DNA of 64,000 nucleotides, taken from positions 5,049,501 through 5,113,500 of the forward strand of contig NZ_CP109009.1 in NCBI RefSeq assembly GCF_036226685.1. The letters are read 5' to 3'. How positions within the stretch are numbered: position 1 is the stretch's first letter; every line of letters starts with the position of its first letter. A program made the translations under genes and the position numbers. The DNA is from Streptomyces sp. NBC_00690 (GTDB lineage: Bacteria; Actinomycetota; Actinomycetes; Streptomycetales; Streptomycetaceae). Shown in pieces: positions 48,846 to 57,497 of this stretch. Below the pieces are notes generated by a model. It saw only the letters and a program-made list of their open reading frames with translations, ran no database searches and was not told where the DNA came from.

Positions 48846-49919
48846 TTAGCCGACCACGGTCCAGGTGTCCTTGCCCGCGAGCAACGAACCCAGATCACCC
48901 TTGCCGAGTTGTTCGGTGGCGGTGTCGAGTTGGTTGTTCATGAGGGTGTCGTAGACGGGGCGTTGGGTGCTGCGGAAGACGCCGATGGGTGTGTGGTGGA
49001 GGGTGTCGGGGTGGGCGAGGCGGGAGAGGGCGAAGGCGGTGGTGGGGTTGGGGTTGTGGGCGTCGTGGGTGAGGATGTGGGGTTCGTTTTCGGGGGTGAT
49101 GGTGACGATGTCGAGGTCGCCGGTGGTGGGGTTGCGGGTGATGCCTTGGTTGTTGTCGATGCCGAAGCGGATGGGTTGGTTGTGTTCGAGGCGGATGAGG
49201 GCGGTTTGGGCTTGGTCTTTGTCTTTGAGGGCTTCGAAGGCGCCGTCGTTGAAGATGTTGCAGTTTTGGTAGATCTCGACGAGTGCGGTGCCGGGGTGTT
49301 CGGCTGCTTGGCGGAGGACTTCGGTGAGGTGTTTGCGGTCGGAGTCGATGGTGCGGGCGACGAAGGTGGCTTCGGCTCCCAGGGCGAGGGAGACGGGGTT
49401 GAAGGGGGCATCGAGGGAGCCCATGGGGGTGGACTTGGTGATCTTCCCGGTTTCGCTGGTGGGGCTGTATTGGCCTTTGGTGAGGCCGTAGATGCGGTTG
49501 TTGAAGAGAAGGATTTTGAGGTTGACGTTGCGGCGTAGGGCGTGGATGAGGTGGTTGCCGCCGATGGAGAGGGCGTCGCCGTCGCCGGTGACGACCCAGA
49601 CGGAGAGGTCTTGGCGGGAGGTGGCGAGTCCGGTGGCGATGGCGGGGGCACGTCCGTGGATGGAGTGCATGCCGTAGGTGTTCATGTAGTAGGGGAAGCG
49701 GGAGGAGCAGCCGATGCCGGAGACGAAGACGATGTTTTCTTTGGCGAGACCGAGGGAGGGCATGAAGCTTTGGACGGCGGCGAGGATGGCGTAGTCGCCG
49801 CAGCCGGGGCACCAGCGGACTTCTTGGTCGGACTTGAAGTCCTTCATGGTCTGGGGGGTGGTGGTTTTGGGGACCAGGGTCAGGAGGGTGGGCTCGCTGC
49901 GGGTGGTGGTGTCAGTCAT
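48846..49919 (-). CDS. korB: 2-oxoacid:ferredoxin oxidoreductase, beta subunit
   Basis: The 357-residue thiamine-diphosphate subunit has CPGCGDYAILAAVQ near residue 37, GIGCSSRFPYYMNTYGMHSIHGRAPAIA-type sequence, and VTGDGDALSIGGNHLIHALRRN, the cofactor motif. NCNIFNDGAF follows near 220. The cysteines match those binding its [4Fe-4S] cluster. With KorA it oxidatively decarboxylates 2-oxoglutarate (or another 2-oxoacid) and reduces ferredoxin. ATG 49919 overlaps the korA stop by 8 bases. Codons here end almost only in C, unlike other genes in the window. Confidence 0.94.
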   Translation of the reverse strand: MTDTTTRSEPTLLTLVPKTTTPQTMKDFKSDQEVRWCPGCGDYAILAAVQSFMPSLGLAKENIVFVSGIGCSSRFPYYMNTYGMHSIHGRAPAIATGLATSRQDLSVWVVTGDGDALSIGGNHLIHALRRNVNLKILLFNNRIYGLTKGQYSPTSETGKITKSTPMGSLDAPFNPVSLALGAEATFVARTIDSDRKHLTEVLRQAAEHPGTALVEIYQNCNIFNDGAFEALKDKDQAQTALIRLEHNQPIRFGIDNNQGITRNPTTGDLDIVTITPENEPHILTHDAHNPNPTTAFALSRLAHPDTLHHTPIGVFRSTQRPVYDTLMNNQLDTATEQLGKGDLGSLLAGKDTWTVVG

Positions 49920-50600
49920 GGATGTGCTCCTTGAGGGCCGCGGCGAGCTGTTCGGCCTTGAATGGCATTCCGTTGACCTGGGTGTGGGAGTGGGCGGGGG
50001 TGAGGTAGCGGGCGCGGATGAGGGTGGCGAGTTGGCCGAGGTTCATTTCGGGGATGACGGTGTGTTGGTAGTGGTTGAGGATGGTTTTGAGGTTGGTGGG
50101 GAAGGGGTTGAGGTGGGTGAGGTGTGCTTGGGCGATGGGGTGGCCGTCGGCGCGGAGGCGGCGGACGGCTGCGGTGATGGGTCCGTAGGTGGAGCCCCAG
50201 CCCAGGACGAGGGTGCGGGCGTTGTGGGGGTCGTCGACGGTGAGGTCGGGGACGGTGATGTGGTCGATTTTGGCTTGGCGGGTGCGGACCATGTGTTCGT
50301 GGTTGGCGGGGTCGTAGGAGATGTTGCCGGTGCCGTCTTGTTTTTCGATGCCGCCGATGCGGTGTTCGAGTCCGGGGGTGCCGGGGACGGCCCAGGGGCG
50401 GGCGAGGGTCTGCGGGTCGCGTTTGTAGGGCCAGAACACTTCGGTGCCGTCGGCGAGGGTGTGGTTCGTGGTGGTGGTGAATTGAACTTTGAGGTCGGGG
50501 AGTTCGGTGAGGTCGGGGATGCGCCAGGGTTCGGAGCCGTTGGCGAGGTAGCCGTCGGAGAGGAGGAAGACGGGGGTGCGGTAGGTGAGGGCGATACGGG
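48900..50600 (-). other. Stretch with almost only C-ending codons
   Basis: Across korB and the last third of korA the coding strand reads as runs of NNC codons, so the plus strand is G/T-rich and C-poor. The rest of korA from about 50620 upward has the mixed C/G endings seen elsewhere. The change is abrupt and within one gene. Confidence 0.75.
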
Positions 50601-51873
50601 CTGCGTCCAGGGCTGCGTTGAAGCAGTCGCCGGGGGTTTTCGGCGCCACGATGGGTACCGGTGCTTCGCCGTTGCGCCCATACATGGCCTGCAACAGGTC
50701 GGCCTGCTCGGTTTTGGTGGGCAGCCCGGTGGACGGCCCACCGCGTTGGATGTCCACGATCAACAAGGGCAGCTCCAACGACACGGCCAGCCCGATGGTC
50801 TCCGACTTCAACGCGACACCCGGTCCAGAGGTGGTGGTCACCGCCAACTGGCCACCGAACGCCGCTCCCAACGCTGCGCCGATCCCCGCGATCTCGTCTT
50901 CCGCCTGGAAGGTGCGGACCCCGAAGTTTTTGTGCTTGGACAGTTCATGCAAAATGTCCGACGCTGGGGTGATCGGATACGAGCCCAGATACAGGGGCAG
51001 GTCTGCCTGCTGGGAGGCGGCGATCAAGCCCAGTGACAGGGCCAGGTTCCCGGACATGTTGCGGTAGGTGCCCGGGGTGAACGCCGAGGTCGCCGGGGCG
51101 ATCTCGTAGGAGACCGCGAAGTCTTCCGTTGTCTCGCCGAAGTTCCAGCCCGCTCTGAACGCGGCGATGTTCGCCTCCGCGATCTGTGGCTTCTTCGCGA
51201 ACTTCGACCGCAGGAATGCTTCCGTGCCCTCGGTCGGCCGGTGATACATCCACGACAGCAACCCGAGCGCGAACATGTTCTTCGACCGTTCCGCTTCCTT
51301 ACGGGACAGTCCGAAGTCTTTCAACGCCTCGATGGTCAGACTCGTCAACGGCACCGGATGAACCCGGTAACCCTCCAGGGTGCCGTCGTCCAACGGTGAG
51401 GTGGCATAGCCGACCTTCGCCATCGCCCGCTTCGCGAACTCATCGGTGTTCACGATGATCTCGCCACCGAGCGGCACATCCGCCAGGTTCGCCTTCAACG
51501 CAGCAGGATTCATCGCCACCAACACATTCGGCGCATCACCCGGCGTCAAAATGTCATGATCCGCAAAATGCAACTGGAACGATGACACCCCCGGCAAAGT
51601 CCCGGCAGGCGCCCTGATCTCCGCCGGGAAGTTCGGCAACGTCGAAAGATCATTCCCCAACGACGCCGTCTCCGACGTAAACCGGTCACCCGTAAGCTGC
51701 ATCCCATCACCCGAGTCACCAGCAAACCGGATCACCACCCGATCCAACCGGCGAACCTCCTTGGTGACCTCTCCGGTGGGGGCTGCGGACGAGCGTTGTC
51801 CGCCCACGAGCGCCTCGGCCGTGTTATCGGCCTCGTCGGCGTGCTCGGCTGGGCTACTGACCTGGCTGGTCAC
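49912..51873 (-). CDS. korA: 2-oxoacid:ferredoxin oxidoreductase, alpha subunit
   Basis: The 653-residue subunit joins a gamma-type domain (VVIRFAGDSGDGMQLTGDRF near residue 40, then ADHDILTPGDAPNVLVAMNP) to the alpha pyrimidine-binding domain (AEDEIAGIGAALGAAFGGQLAVTTTSGPG, then DIQRGGPSTGLPTKTEQADLL). A C-terminal domain follows (VLGWGSTYGPITAAVRRL). This fused form is usual in actinomycetes. It works with KorB. GTG 51873 follows GGGAGGT at about 9 bases, and the longer frame to 52068 is promoter sequence. Codon use changes sharply near 50600. Confidence 0.94.
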   Translation of the reverse strand: MTSQVSSPAEHADEADNTAEALVGGQRSSAAPTGEVTKEVRRLDRVVIRFAGDSGDGMQLTGDRFTSETASLGNDLSTLPNFPAEIRAPAGTLPGVSSFQLHFADHDILTPGDAPNVLVAMNPAALKANLADVPLGGEIIVNTDEFAKRAMAKVGYATSPLDDGTLEGYRVHPVPLTSLTIEALKDFGLSRKEAERSKNMFALGLLSWMYHRPTEGTEAFLRSKFAKKPQIAEANIAAFRAGWNFGETTEDFAVSYEIAPATSAFTPGTYRNMSGNLALSLGLIAASQQADLPLYLGSYPITPASDILHELSKHKNFGVRTFQAEDEIAGIGAALGAAFGGQLAVTTTSGPGVALKSETIGLAVSLELPLLIVDIQRGGPSTGLPTKTEQADLLQAMYGRNGEAPVPIVAPKTPGDCFNAALDAARIALTYRTPVFLLSDGYLANGSEPWRIPDLTELPDLKVQFTTTTNHTLADGTEVFWPYKRDPQTLARPWAVPGTPGLEHRIGGIEKQDGTGNISYDPANHEHMVRTRQAKIDHITVPDLTVDDPHNARTLVLGWGSTYGPITAAVRRLRADGHPIAQAHLTHLNPFPTNLKTILNHYQHTVIPEMNLGQLATLIRARYLTPAHSHTQVNGMPFKAEQLAAALKEHIHD

Positions 51874-51945
51874 TGAACTGGACCTCCCTTTGAGGCGGCT
51901 GTTCGGTCCGACCGTCCCACCGGCCGTCCCGTGCCACCCTACGTG

Positions 51946-51989
51946 GGTAAGGGTGCCCTTCCCCTTACCGCTCATATGCTGGACGTCAA
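51946..51989 (-). promoter_or_regulatory. korA promoter region with dyad
   Basis: GGTAAGGG-N8-CCCTTACC (51946-51969) is a perfect 8-base dyad. On the minus strand it overlaps a possible -10 (TAAGGG, 51962-51967), 16 bases from TTGACG (51984-51989). An AT-rich patch follows upstream near 52010-52025. A repressor site over the korAB promoter is plausible. Confidence 0.42.
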
Positions 51990-52107
51990 ATTGAGACGCC
52001 CTAATGTCATAGTTTGGTATATATTGCCGGGCCGTTCCGGCAGTACAGCCGAGACGCTCCCTGCTCATCCTTTGGTTCTAGGACCGACGCCCGTTCGGCC
52101 ATCTGGT

Positions 52108-52123
52108 AGGGCGTCAGCGCCCT
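52108..52123 (-). terminator. Small hairpin after the response-regulator gene
   Basis: AGGGCG-N4-CGCCCT lies 27 bases beyond the regulator stop. The stem is short, so termination is uncertain. Confidence 0.45.
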
Positions 52124-52149
52124 GATCTCAGCGCATCTCCGACCCGGGA

Positions 52150-52821
52150 CTAGGACCTCAGATAGGTCAGGACCGCCAGCACCCGTCGGTGATCCCCGTC
52201 ACTCGGCGAGAGCCCCAGCTTCAGGAAGATGTTGCTGACGTGCTTCTCGACGGCCCCGTCGCTCACCACGAGCTGACGGGCGACCGCCGAGTTCGTCCGC
52301 CCCTCGGCCATCAGACTGAGGACCTCCCGCTCACGCGGGGTGAGGTTGGCCAGTACGTCCTGCTTGCGGCTGCGGCCCAGCAGCTGGGCGACGACCTCCG
52401 GGTCGAGGGCGGTACCACCGCGCGCCACCCGCACCACGGCGTCCACGAACTCCCGGACCTCGGCCACCCGGTCCTTGAGGAGGTAGCCCACCCCGCGGCT
52501 GCTGCCCGCCAGCAACTCGGTGGCGTACTGCTCCTCCACATACTGGGACAGCACCAGCACCCCGAGATCGGGATGGACCTTGCGCAGCCGCACCGCGGCC
52601 CGTACGCCCTCGTCCGTGTGCGTCGGCGGCATCCGGACGTCGGCGACCACCACATCGGGCAGTGCGTTCTGTGCGGCCAGCTCGCCGATCGTCTTGACCA
52701 GCGCCTCCCCGTCACCGACCCCGGCGACCACATCGTGCCCGCGGTCGGTCAGCAGCCGGGTGAGCCCCTCGCGCAACAGCACCGAGTCCTCGGCGATGAC
52801 GACACGCACTCTGTCACTCAC
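52150..52821 (-). CDS. LuxR-family response regulator
   Basis: The 223-residue regulator has a receiver domain ([16 protein letters not shown], acceptor Asp61 in [11 protein letters not shown], conserved Lys in GYLLKDR) at about 4-125. A NarL/LuxR helix-turn-helix follows ([23 protein letters not shown], then [17 protein letters not shown]) at about 150-215. It should be phosphorylated by one or both nearby histidine kinases and bind DNA. GTG 52821 was chosen with GGGGGA upstream. It follows the kinases on the same strand after a 386-base gap. Confidence 0.93.
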   Translation of the reverse strand: MSDRVRVVIAEDSVLLREGLTRLLTDRGHDVVAGVGDGEALVKTIGELAAQNALPDVVVADVRMPPTHTDEGVRAAVRLRKVHPDLGVLVLSQYVEEQYATELLAGSSRGVGYLLKDRVAEVREFVDAVVRVARGGTALDPEVVAQLLGRSRKQDVLANLTPREREVLSLMAEGRTNSAVARQLVVSDGAVEKHVSNIFLKLGLSPSDGDHRRVLAVLTYLRS

Positions 52822-53207
52822 GTCCCTGTATCCCCCATGTCGATCCGTATCCCGTCCTGTATGCATCAGCATCCCAGTATCCGGACCTCAGTGCGGTCCT
52901 GGACAGCGGTGATACGGGGGATCGAGGGGATTCGGGGGCTCACGGGAGGTGTGGTGGCCTGCTGCTTCGACGCCAGCGCATTCGATGCGCCGGCGCCTGG
53001 CCGACCGGGGGATTCCAGCGGACACACCAGCAGCAGGGCGAACGGGTGACCTGGACGGTTGCGACGATTCCCGGTCGGCGACGCGTCTACCGGAGCGGTG
53101 CGGGCGGGACCGTGCCGCAAGGGCGGCGCGGGTGGGACGGATGGGGGCCGTCGGAATGCCCCGCGACCCATAGTCGGGACGAGGGGCAGACCGGTGCGCC
53201 GATCGGA
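52822..53207. other. Gap upstream of the response regulator
   Basis: The 386 bases hold three GTATCC copies at 52828, 52847 and 52877 (GGATAC on the coding strand), just upstream of the regulator start. They may be half-sites or a promoter feature. No gene was seen. Confidence 0.4.
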
Positions 53208-54551
53208 TCAGCGGCGCCAGGGCAGCTCTGCCGTCACCCTGGTCGGCCCGCCCACGGGGGAGTCGACGGCCAGGATGCCGTCGACGGCGTCCAGCCGTTC
53301 GGCCAGCCCGGCCAGGCCGCTGCCCGTGGAGGCATTCGCACCACCCCGGCCGTCGTCGCTGACCTGGAGCATGAGCCGCCCCTGCGACTGCCAGACGTCC
53401 ACCGAGGCCCGACTGGCCTGGGCGTGCTTGCTGATGTTCTGGAGGAGTTCGGAGACCGTGAAGTAGGCGATGCCCTCAATGGCAGCCGCGGGGCGCTCCG
53501 CAAGATCCACATCCACGGCCACGGGCACCGTGCAGCGGGAGGCGACGGAGGAGAGTGCGGCGTCGAGTCCGCGGTCGGTGAGGACGGCGGGGTGGATGCC
53601 TCGGGCGAGGTCGCGGAGTTCTTGGAGGGCGATTTTCACTTCGCCGTGGGCTTCGTCGACCATGGCGGCGGCTGCGTCGGGGTCTTCGAGGAGTTTTTCC
53701 TTGGCGAGTCCGAGGTCCATGGCGAGGGCGACGAGGCGGGCTTGGGCGCCGTCGTGGAGATCGCGTTCGATGCGTCGGAGATCGGCTGCGGCGGTGTCCA
53801 CGACCACCCCCCGGTCCGACTCCAACTCCACCACCCTGGTCGCCAGCGAGGAGGGGCCCAGCAATCCGCTGACCATCACCCGGTCCACATAGGAGAAGCC
53901 GCGGATCATCCATGCCGAGACCAGGACGACCGCAAGCCCTGTCCCCGAGGCCATCGCGATCTCCAGCGGAGTATCGAGGAACAGACTCCGCTCCTCGGAG
54001 CCGGAACCGTCACCGTAGAGCTGGATTCCGGGCTGGTCCCCGAATGTGGGCAGGGTCCACTGCCACAGCGGGTACAGCAGCAGTGTCCAGCCGGTGATCC
54101 AGAACGTGGTGAGCACGACGAACGAGATCAGGGCCCACGGGAAGTGCAGCACCGCGTAGAGCAGGTTCCGCCAGGACGTGCCGCTCTTGAGGACCGCGCC
54201 GACCCAGGCCAGCATTCCGTTGGACCGGGGGCGCAGCGGTTCGGGGGCGGCCACGTCATGGTGCAGCAGTGCCCGGGCCCGGCTGCGCTCCAGCGCTCCG
54301 AAGCCGCGGCAGCCGGCCAGCGCGGCGGCCAGCACCGGAATCCCGATGAACGTCACCAGCAGTCCCGCGCCCAGCGAGAGGGTGGTGATCGCGAAGGCGA
54401 AGAGGAGGGCACTGATCGGCAGGCTCAGCAGGTGGTAGCCGTACTCGCGCCAGGTGCGGCGCTCGAACGGGGCCCGCAGGGCCGAGGGGACGATGGAGTT
54501 CCGGTCGTGCTCGTGCCGGTCCCGTCGTTCCGGTCGGAAGTCGGTGGCCAT
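53208..54551 (-). CDS. Sensor histidine kinase (membrane, HisKA_3 type), first copy
   Basis: The 447-residue kinase has an N-terminal sensor with about four membrane helices (YHLLSLPISALLFAFAITTLSLGAGLLV and later pairs). The dimerisation domain carries the phospho-His in ERDLHDGAQARLVALAMDLG near residue 266. The ATPase domain has N-box SELLQNISKHA and G-box VSDDGRGGA. It should phosphorylate the LuxR-type regulator. ATG 54551 was chosen from the first cluster of ATGs. 54560 and 54584 are alternatives. Its centre is identical in DNA to the second kinase gene. Confidence 0.9.
   Translation of the reverse strand: MATDFRPERRDRHEHDRNSIVPSALRAPFERRTWREYGYHLLSLPISALLFAFAITTLSLGAGLLVTFIGIPVLAAALAGCRGFGALERSRARALLHHDVAAPEPLRPRSNGMLAWVGAVLKSGTSWRNLLYAVLHFPWALISFVVLTTFWITGWTLLLYPLWQWTLPTFGDQPGIQLYGDGSGSEERSLFLDTPLEIAMASGTGLAVVLVSAWMIRGFSYVDRVMVSGLLGPSSLATRVVELESDRGVVVDTAAADLRRIERDLHDGAQARLVALAMDLGLAKEKLLEDPDAAAAMVDEAHGEVKIALQELRDLARGIHPAVLTDRGLDAALSSVASRCTVPVAVDVDLAERPAAAIEGIAYFTVSELLQNISKHAQASRASVDVWQSQGRLMLQVSDDGRGGANASTGSGLAGLAERLDAVDGILAVDSPVGGPTRVTAELPWRR
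53528..53829 (-). repeat. 302-base block identical to 55302-55603, copy 1
   Basis: By direct reading this block shows no difference from its partner 1774 bases away. It codes for the phospho-His domain of the two kinases. Sequence on either side diverges at once. Confidence 0.88.
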
Positions 54552-54963
54552 GGGCGTCATCCGTTCTGCGCTGCGGGCTGTCATGACATCAAGGGTGCTG
54601 GGGCCGGGGGCCGCACACCATGAGGACGGTTGCCCTCTTGACCCGGGGGTTTTCCCCACCATGCCGGGCGGCGCGGGTATGGCCTCCGTGCCCGAAAACC
54701 CTCCCGGTGGGCGCCGCGGACCTCTCCGGAGCGCGCCGTACGGGCGTGGCCCCCACGCGCTTGTCCGCGCTGCCCTGTCTCGTACCGAAATCGGTATGGG
54801 CCGGTATGGACTGGTGGGGACCGGTGTGAAATCGGTGGTTTAAGGACACCCGTCCTGCTGGACTTGTGGGCCACCCCCTCGGGACGACATGCCTAACGGG
54901 TGCGGGTGCGGGTGCGGGTGCGGGTGCGGGTGCGGGTGCGACGGTGAGCGCGGGTGCGGGCGA
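54552..54963. other. Gap between the two histidine kinase genes
   Basis: The 412 bases contain a GGGG-TTTT-CCCC dyad (54646-54657), direct repeats of ACCGATTTC upstream of the first kinase, and a G-rich hexamer repeat next to the end of the second kinase. No gene was seen. Confidence 0.5.
54898..54936. repeat. GGGTGC hexamer repeat (six units)
   Basis: Six perfect TGCGGG units follow a GGG, giving seven G-tracts separated by three bases on the plus strand. This pattern can form a G-quadruplex. It lies 28 bases beyond the second kinase stop. Confidence 0.85.
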
Positions 54964-56166
54964 TCATCGCTGCGGTGTCGTACGGACGCGCCAGGGGATC
55001 TCCACCGTCACGTTCGTCCCCCCACCAGCCGGGGAGTCCACGATGAACAATCCGTCCACCGCGTTCAGCCGTTCCGCCAGCCCGGCCAACCCCGTACCGC
55101 CGTCCAGGCGGGCACCGCCCCGGCCGTCGTCGCTGACCTGGATCAGCAGTCGGTCGGCCGACTGCCAGACGTCCACCGCCGCTTGGCGGGCCTGGGCGTG
55201 CTTGCTGATGTTCTGGAGGAGTTCGGAGACGGTGAAGTAGGCGATGCCCTCGATCGCCGGCGCGGGTCGTTCGACGAGTTCCACGGACACCTTCACCGGG
55301 GCCGTGCAGCGGGAGGCGACGGAGGAGAGTGCGGCGTCGAGTCCGCGGTCGGTGAGGACGGCGGGGTGGATGCCTCGGGCGAGGTCGCGGAGTTCTTGGA
55401 GGGCGATTTTCACTTCGCCGTGGGCTTCGTCGACCATGGCGGCGGCTGCGTCGGGGTCTTCGAGGAGTTTTTCCTTGGCGAGTCCGAGGTCCATGGCGAG
55501 GGCGACGAGGCGGGCTTGGGCGCCGTCGTGGAGATCGCGTTCGATGCGTCGGAGATCGGCTGCGGCGGTGTCCACGACCACCCCCCGGTCCGACTCCAAC
55601 TCCGCGATCCGACGCTCCAGCTCATCGGACGGCGACAACAGGCCGCGGACCACGGCCCGGTCGGCGAGGGTCAGCCCCCGCGCCATGTAGGGCAGCACCG
55701 GCCAGAGGACGAAGAGACCGACGAGGGCGATCGTGAAGGTGATCACGCTCCAGGGCAGCCGGATGGCGGAGAACAGCACCGTCCGCCAGGCGACCGGGTC
55801 CTTCAAACTGATCCACAGCCACGCCAACATCCCCTCCCCGCGGTGCGCCCCGTTCAACGAACTTGGCTCCTCCACCTGCACCCCGAGGAACATCCGGGCC
55901 CGCGCTCGCTCGAACTTGCCGATCAGCCGGGCCCCGGCCAGCGCGAAGGCGAGGAACGGCAGCCCGACCACCGTCACCGACAATCCCGCACCCACAAAGA
56001 TTGTGAACGACACATAAACAAATCCGATGAGCGCCGCCGGTAGGTTGAGCAGGAGATAGGCGATCTCCTTCCACGTGTGGAGGGGGAAGGCGAAGCCCAC
56101 GGGCGGCAACTGATCGTCGGTCTGCGTGGGCGGGGCGATGGAGGAAGCGGTGCTGCTCACGGTCAT
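54964..56166 (-). CDS. Sensor histidine kinase (membrane, HisKA_3 type), second copy
   Basis: The 400-residue paralogue has a sensor domain with four helices (IAYLLLNLPAALIGFVYVSF, then SVTVVGLPFLAFALAGARL, then two more near 125-165). The phospho-His is His213 in ERDLHDGAQ. An ATPase domain with SELLQNISKHA and VSDDGRGGA ends the protein. The sensor halves of the two copies differ clearly, so they may read different signals and share one response regulator. ATG 56166 is clear. A GTAGGTGGGG hairpin lies upstream. Confidence 0.92.
   Translation of the reverse strand: MTVSSTASSIAPPTQTDDQLPPVGFAFPLHTWKEIAYLLLNLPAALIGFVYVSFTIFVGAGLSVTVVGLPFLAFALAGARLIGKFERARARMFLGVQVEEPSSLNGAHRGEGMLAWLWISLKDPVAWRTVLFSAIRLPWSVITFTIALVGLFVLWPVLPYMARGLTLADRAVVRGLLSPSDELERRIAELESDRGVVVDTAAADLRRIERDLHDGAQARLVALAMDLGLAKEKLLEDPDAAAAMVDEAHGEVKIALQELRDLARGIHPAVLTDRGLDAALSSVASRCTAPVKVSVELVERPAPAIEGIAYFTVSELLQNISKHAQARQAAVDVWQSADRLLIQVSDDGRGGARLDGGTGLAGLAERLNAVDGLFIVDSPAGGGTNVTVEIPWRVRTTPQR
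55302..55603 (-). repeat. 302-base block identical to 53528-53829, copy 2
   Basis: This is the second copy of the identical block within the tandem histidine kinase genes. Its codons end mostly in C, as in korB. Confidence 0.88.
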
Positions 56167-56222
56167 ACGTGTCAGCCTGCCTGGCCGGATAGGCCGGCGC
56201 CATGGGGTTGCCCGGGTGGGAC

Positions 56223-56246
56223 GTAGGTGGGGATAACCCCACCTAC
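56223..56246. promoter_or_regulatory. Dyad upstream of the second histidine kinase
   Basis: Ten-base perfect arms GTAGGTGGGG and CCCCACCTAC enclose ATAA, 57 bases upstream of the kinase start and 160 before nuoA2. The core GGTGGGG-N4-CCCC also occurs upstream of the first kinase (minus strand, 54646-54660), suggesting a shared regulator. Confidence 0.5.
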
Positions 56247-56406
56247 CACGGGGCGTGACTGCTTGGGGTCCGTTTGGCAGGGCCTAGACTCCCGTGCGTA
56301 CACCACACGGCTCGTCGACGATTCCAAGGCGTCGCGGCAGTAAACGCGGCCTTCGAAGGTCGACTAGGCGGACGAGGCCCAAGAGGCCAGGGAGCGAGGA
56401 GCGGAC

Positions 56407-56805
56407 GTGACGGAACCGACCGTGACCACGCTCGCAGCCAGTTACTACGAGAGCTACACGGTCGTCGGGCTGCTCGCCCTCGTCGGCGTGCTGTTCGTCG
56501 CGGTGGCCTTCGGCGCCGGACGGCTGCTGCGGCCGGTCGTGCCCACCCCCGAGAAACTCATGACATACGAGTGCGGCGTCGACCCCGTCGGCGAAGGTTG
56601 GGCGCACACCCAGGTCCGCTACTACGTCTATGCGTTCCTGTACGTCATCTTCGCCGTCGACTCGATCTTCCTCTTCCCCTGGGCCACGATCTTCGCCGCC
56701 CCGGGGTACGGCGCGACGACGCTCGTGGAGATGTTCATCTTCCTCGGCTTCCTGGCCGTGGGACTGCTCTACGCATGGAAGAAGGGCGTCCTGACATGGA
56801 CGTGA
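56407..56805 (+). CDS. nuoA2: Second NADH-quinone oxidoreductase subunit A
   Basis: The 132-residue three-helix subunit has [25 protein letters not shown] and [15 protein letters not shown], where the usual FDIE is VDSI. The IFLFPW block is kept. It opens a second, incomplete nuo cluster divergent from the histidine kinases. GTG 56407 follows GAGGAG at 6 bases. Confidence 0.93.
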   Translation: MTEPTVTTLAASYYESYTVVGLLALVGVLFVAVAFGAGRLLRPVVPTPEKLMTYECGVDPVGEGWAHTQVRYYVYAFLYVIFAVDSIFLFPWATIFAAPGYGATTLVEMFIFLGFLAVGLLYAWKKGVLTWT

Positions 56806-57497
56806 TCCCGGAGTCGCTTCCCGAGCCGCGCCGGCTCGGCATCCTCTCCCGGCTGGCTCCCGAGCCCATGAAGGTCGTCCTCAACTGGGGGCGCCGCTAC
56901 AGCCTCTGGGTCTTCAACTTCGGGCTCGCCTGCTGCGCCATCGAGTTCATCGCGGCTTCGATGGCCCGCCACGACTTCATCCGGCTCGGGGTCATCCCGT
57001 TCGCGCCGGGTCCGCGCCAGGCGGATCTGATGATCGTCTCCGGCACGGTCACGGACAAGATGGCACCCGCGGTCAAGCGGCTCTACGAGCAGATGCCCGA
57101 ACCCAAGTACGTCATCTCCTTCGGCGCCTGCTCCAACTGCGGCGGGCCCTACTGGGACTCGTACTCGGTGACCAAGGGCGTCGACCAGATCATCCCGGTC
57201 GACGTCTATGTGCCCGGCTGCCCGCCGCGGCCGGAAGCGCTGCTCCAGGGCATCCTCAAACTTCAGGAGAAGATCGCCCGGGAGTCGCTGGGCGAGCGCT
57301 ACGGCACGGGGTCGGGCGCTCAGGCTTCGACCGCCGCACTGCGCAGCGGGCTCGTGTCCGCGCCCCCGGTGCCCGCAGCCGGCACCGAGACTGACACTGA
57401 CACCGGCACGGCTGGTACGGCCGGAACCGAGACTCCCGACACCACGGGTACGACCGGAACGGACGGGGCCACGGGCTCGACCGGGGGTGCCCGGTGA
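56796..57497 (+). CDS. nuoB2: Second NADH-quinone oxidoreductase subunit B
   Basis: The 233-residue subunit keeps all cluster N2 ligands: [27 protein letters not shown] and [12 protein letters not shown]. It should therefore bind N2 and contact a NuoD-type partner. The last 50 residues are a Thr/Gly/Asp repeat-like disordered tail absent from NuoB1. ATG 56796 overlaps nuoA2 by 10 bases. Confidence 0.94.
   Translation: MDVIPESLPEPRRLGILSRLAPEPMKVVLNWGRRYSLWVFNFGLACCAIEFIAASMARHDFIRLGVIPFAPGPRQADLMIVSGTVTDKMAPAVKRLYEQMPEPKYVISFGACSNCGGPYWDSYSVTKGVDQIIPVDVYVPGCPPRPEALLQGILKLQEKIARESLGERYGTGSGAQASTAALRSGLVSAPPVPAAGTETDTDTGTAGTAGTETPDTTGTTGTDGATGSTGGAR

Noticed and set aside
54898..54960. Gly/Cys-rich coding reading of the hexamer repeat, within a plus-strand frame from 54889
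   Set aside because: The Cys-Gly repeat is only a translation of the hexamer. The rest of that frame is antisense to the histidine kinase.
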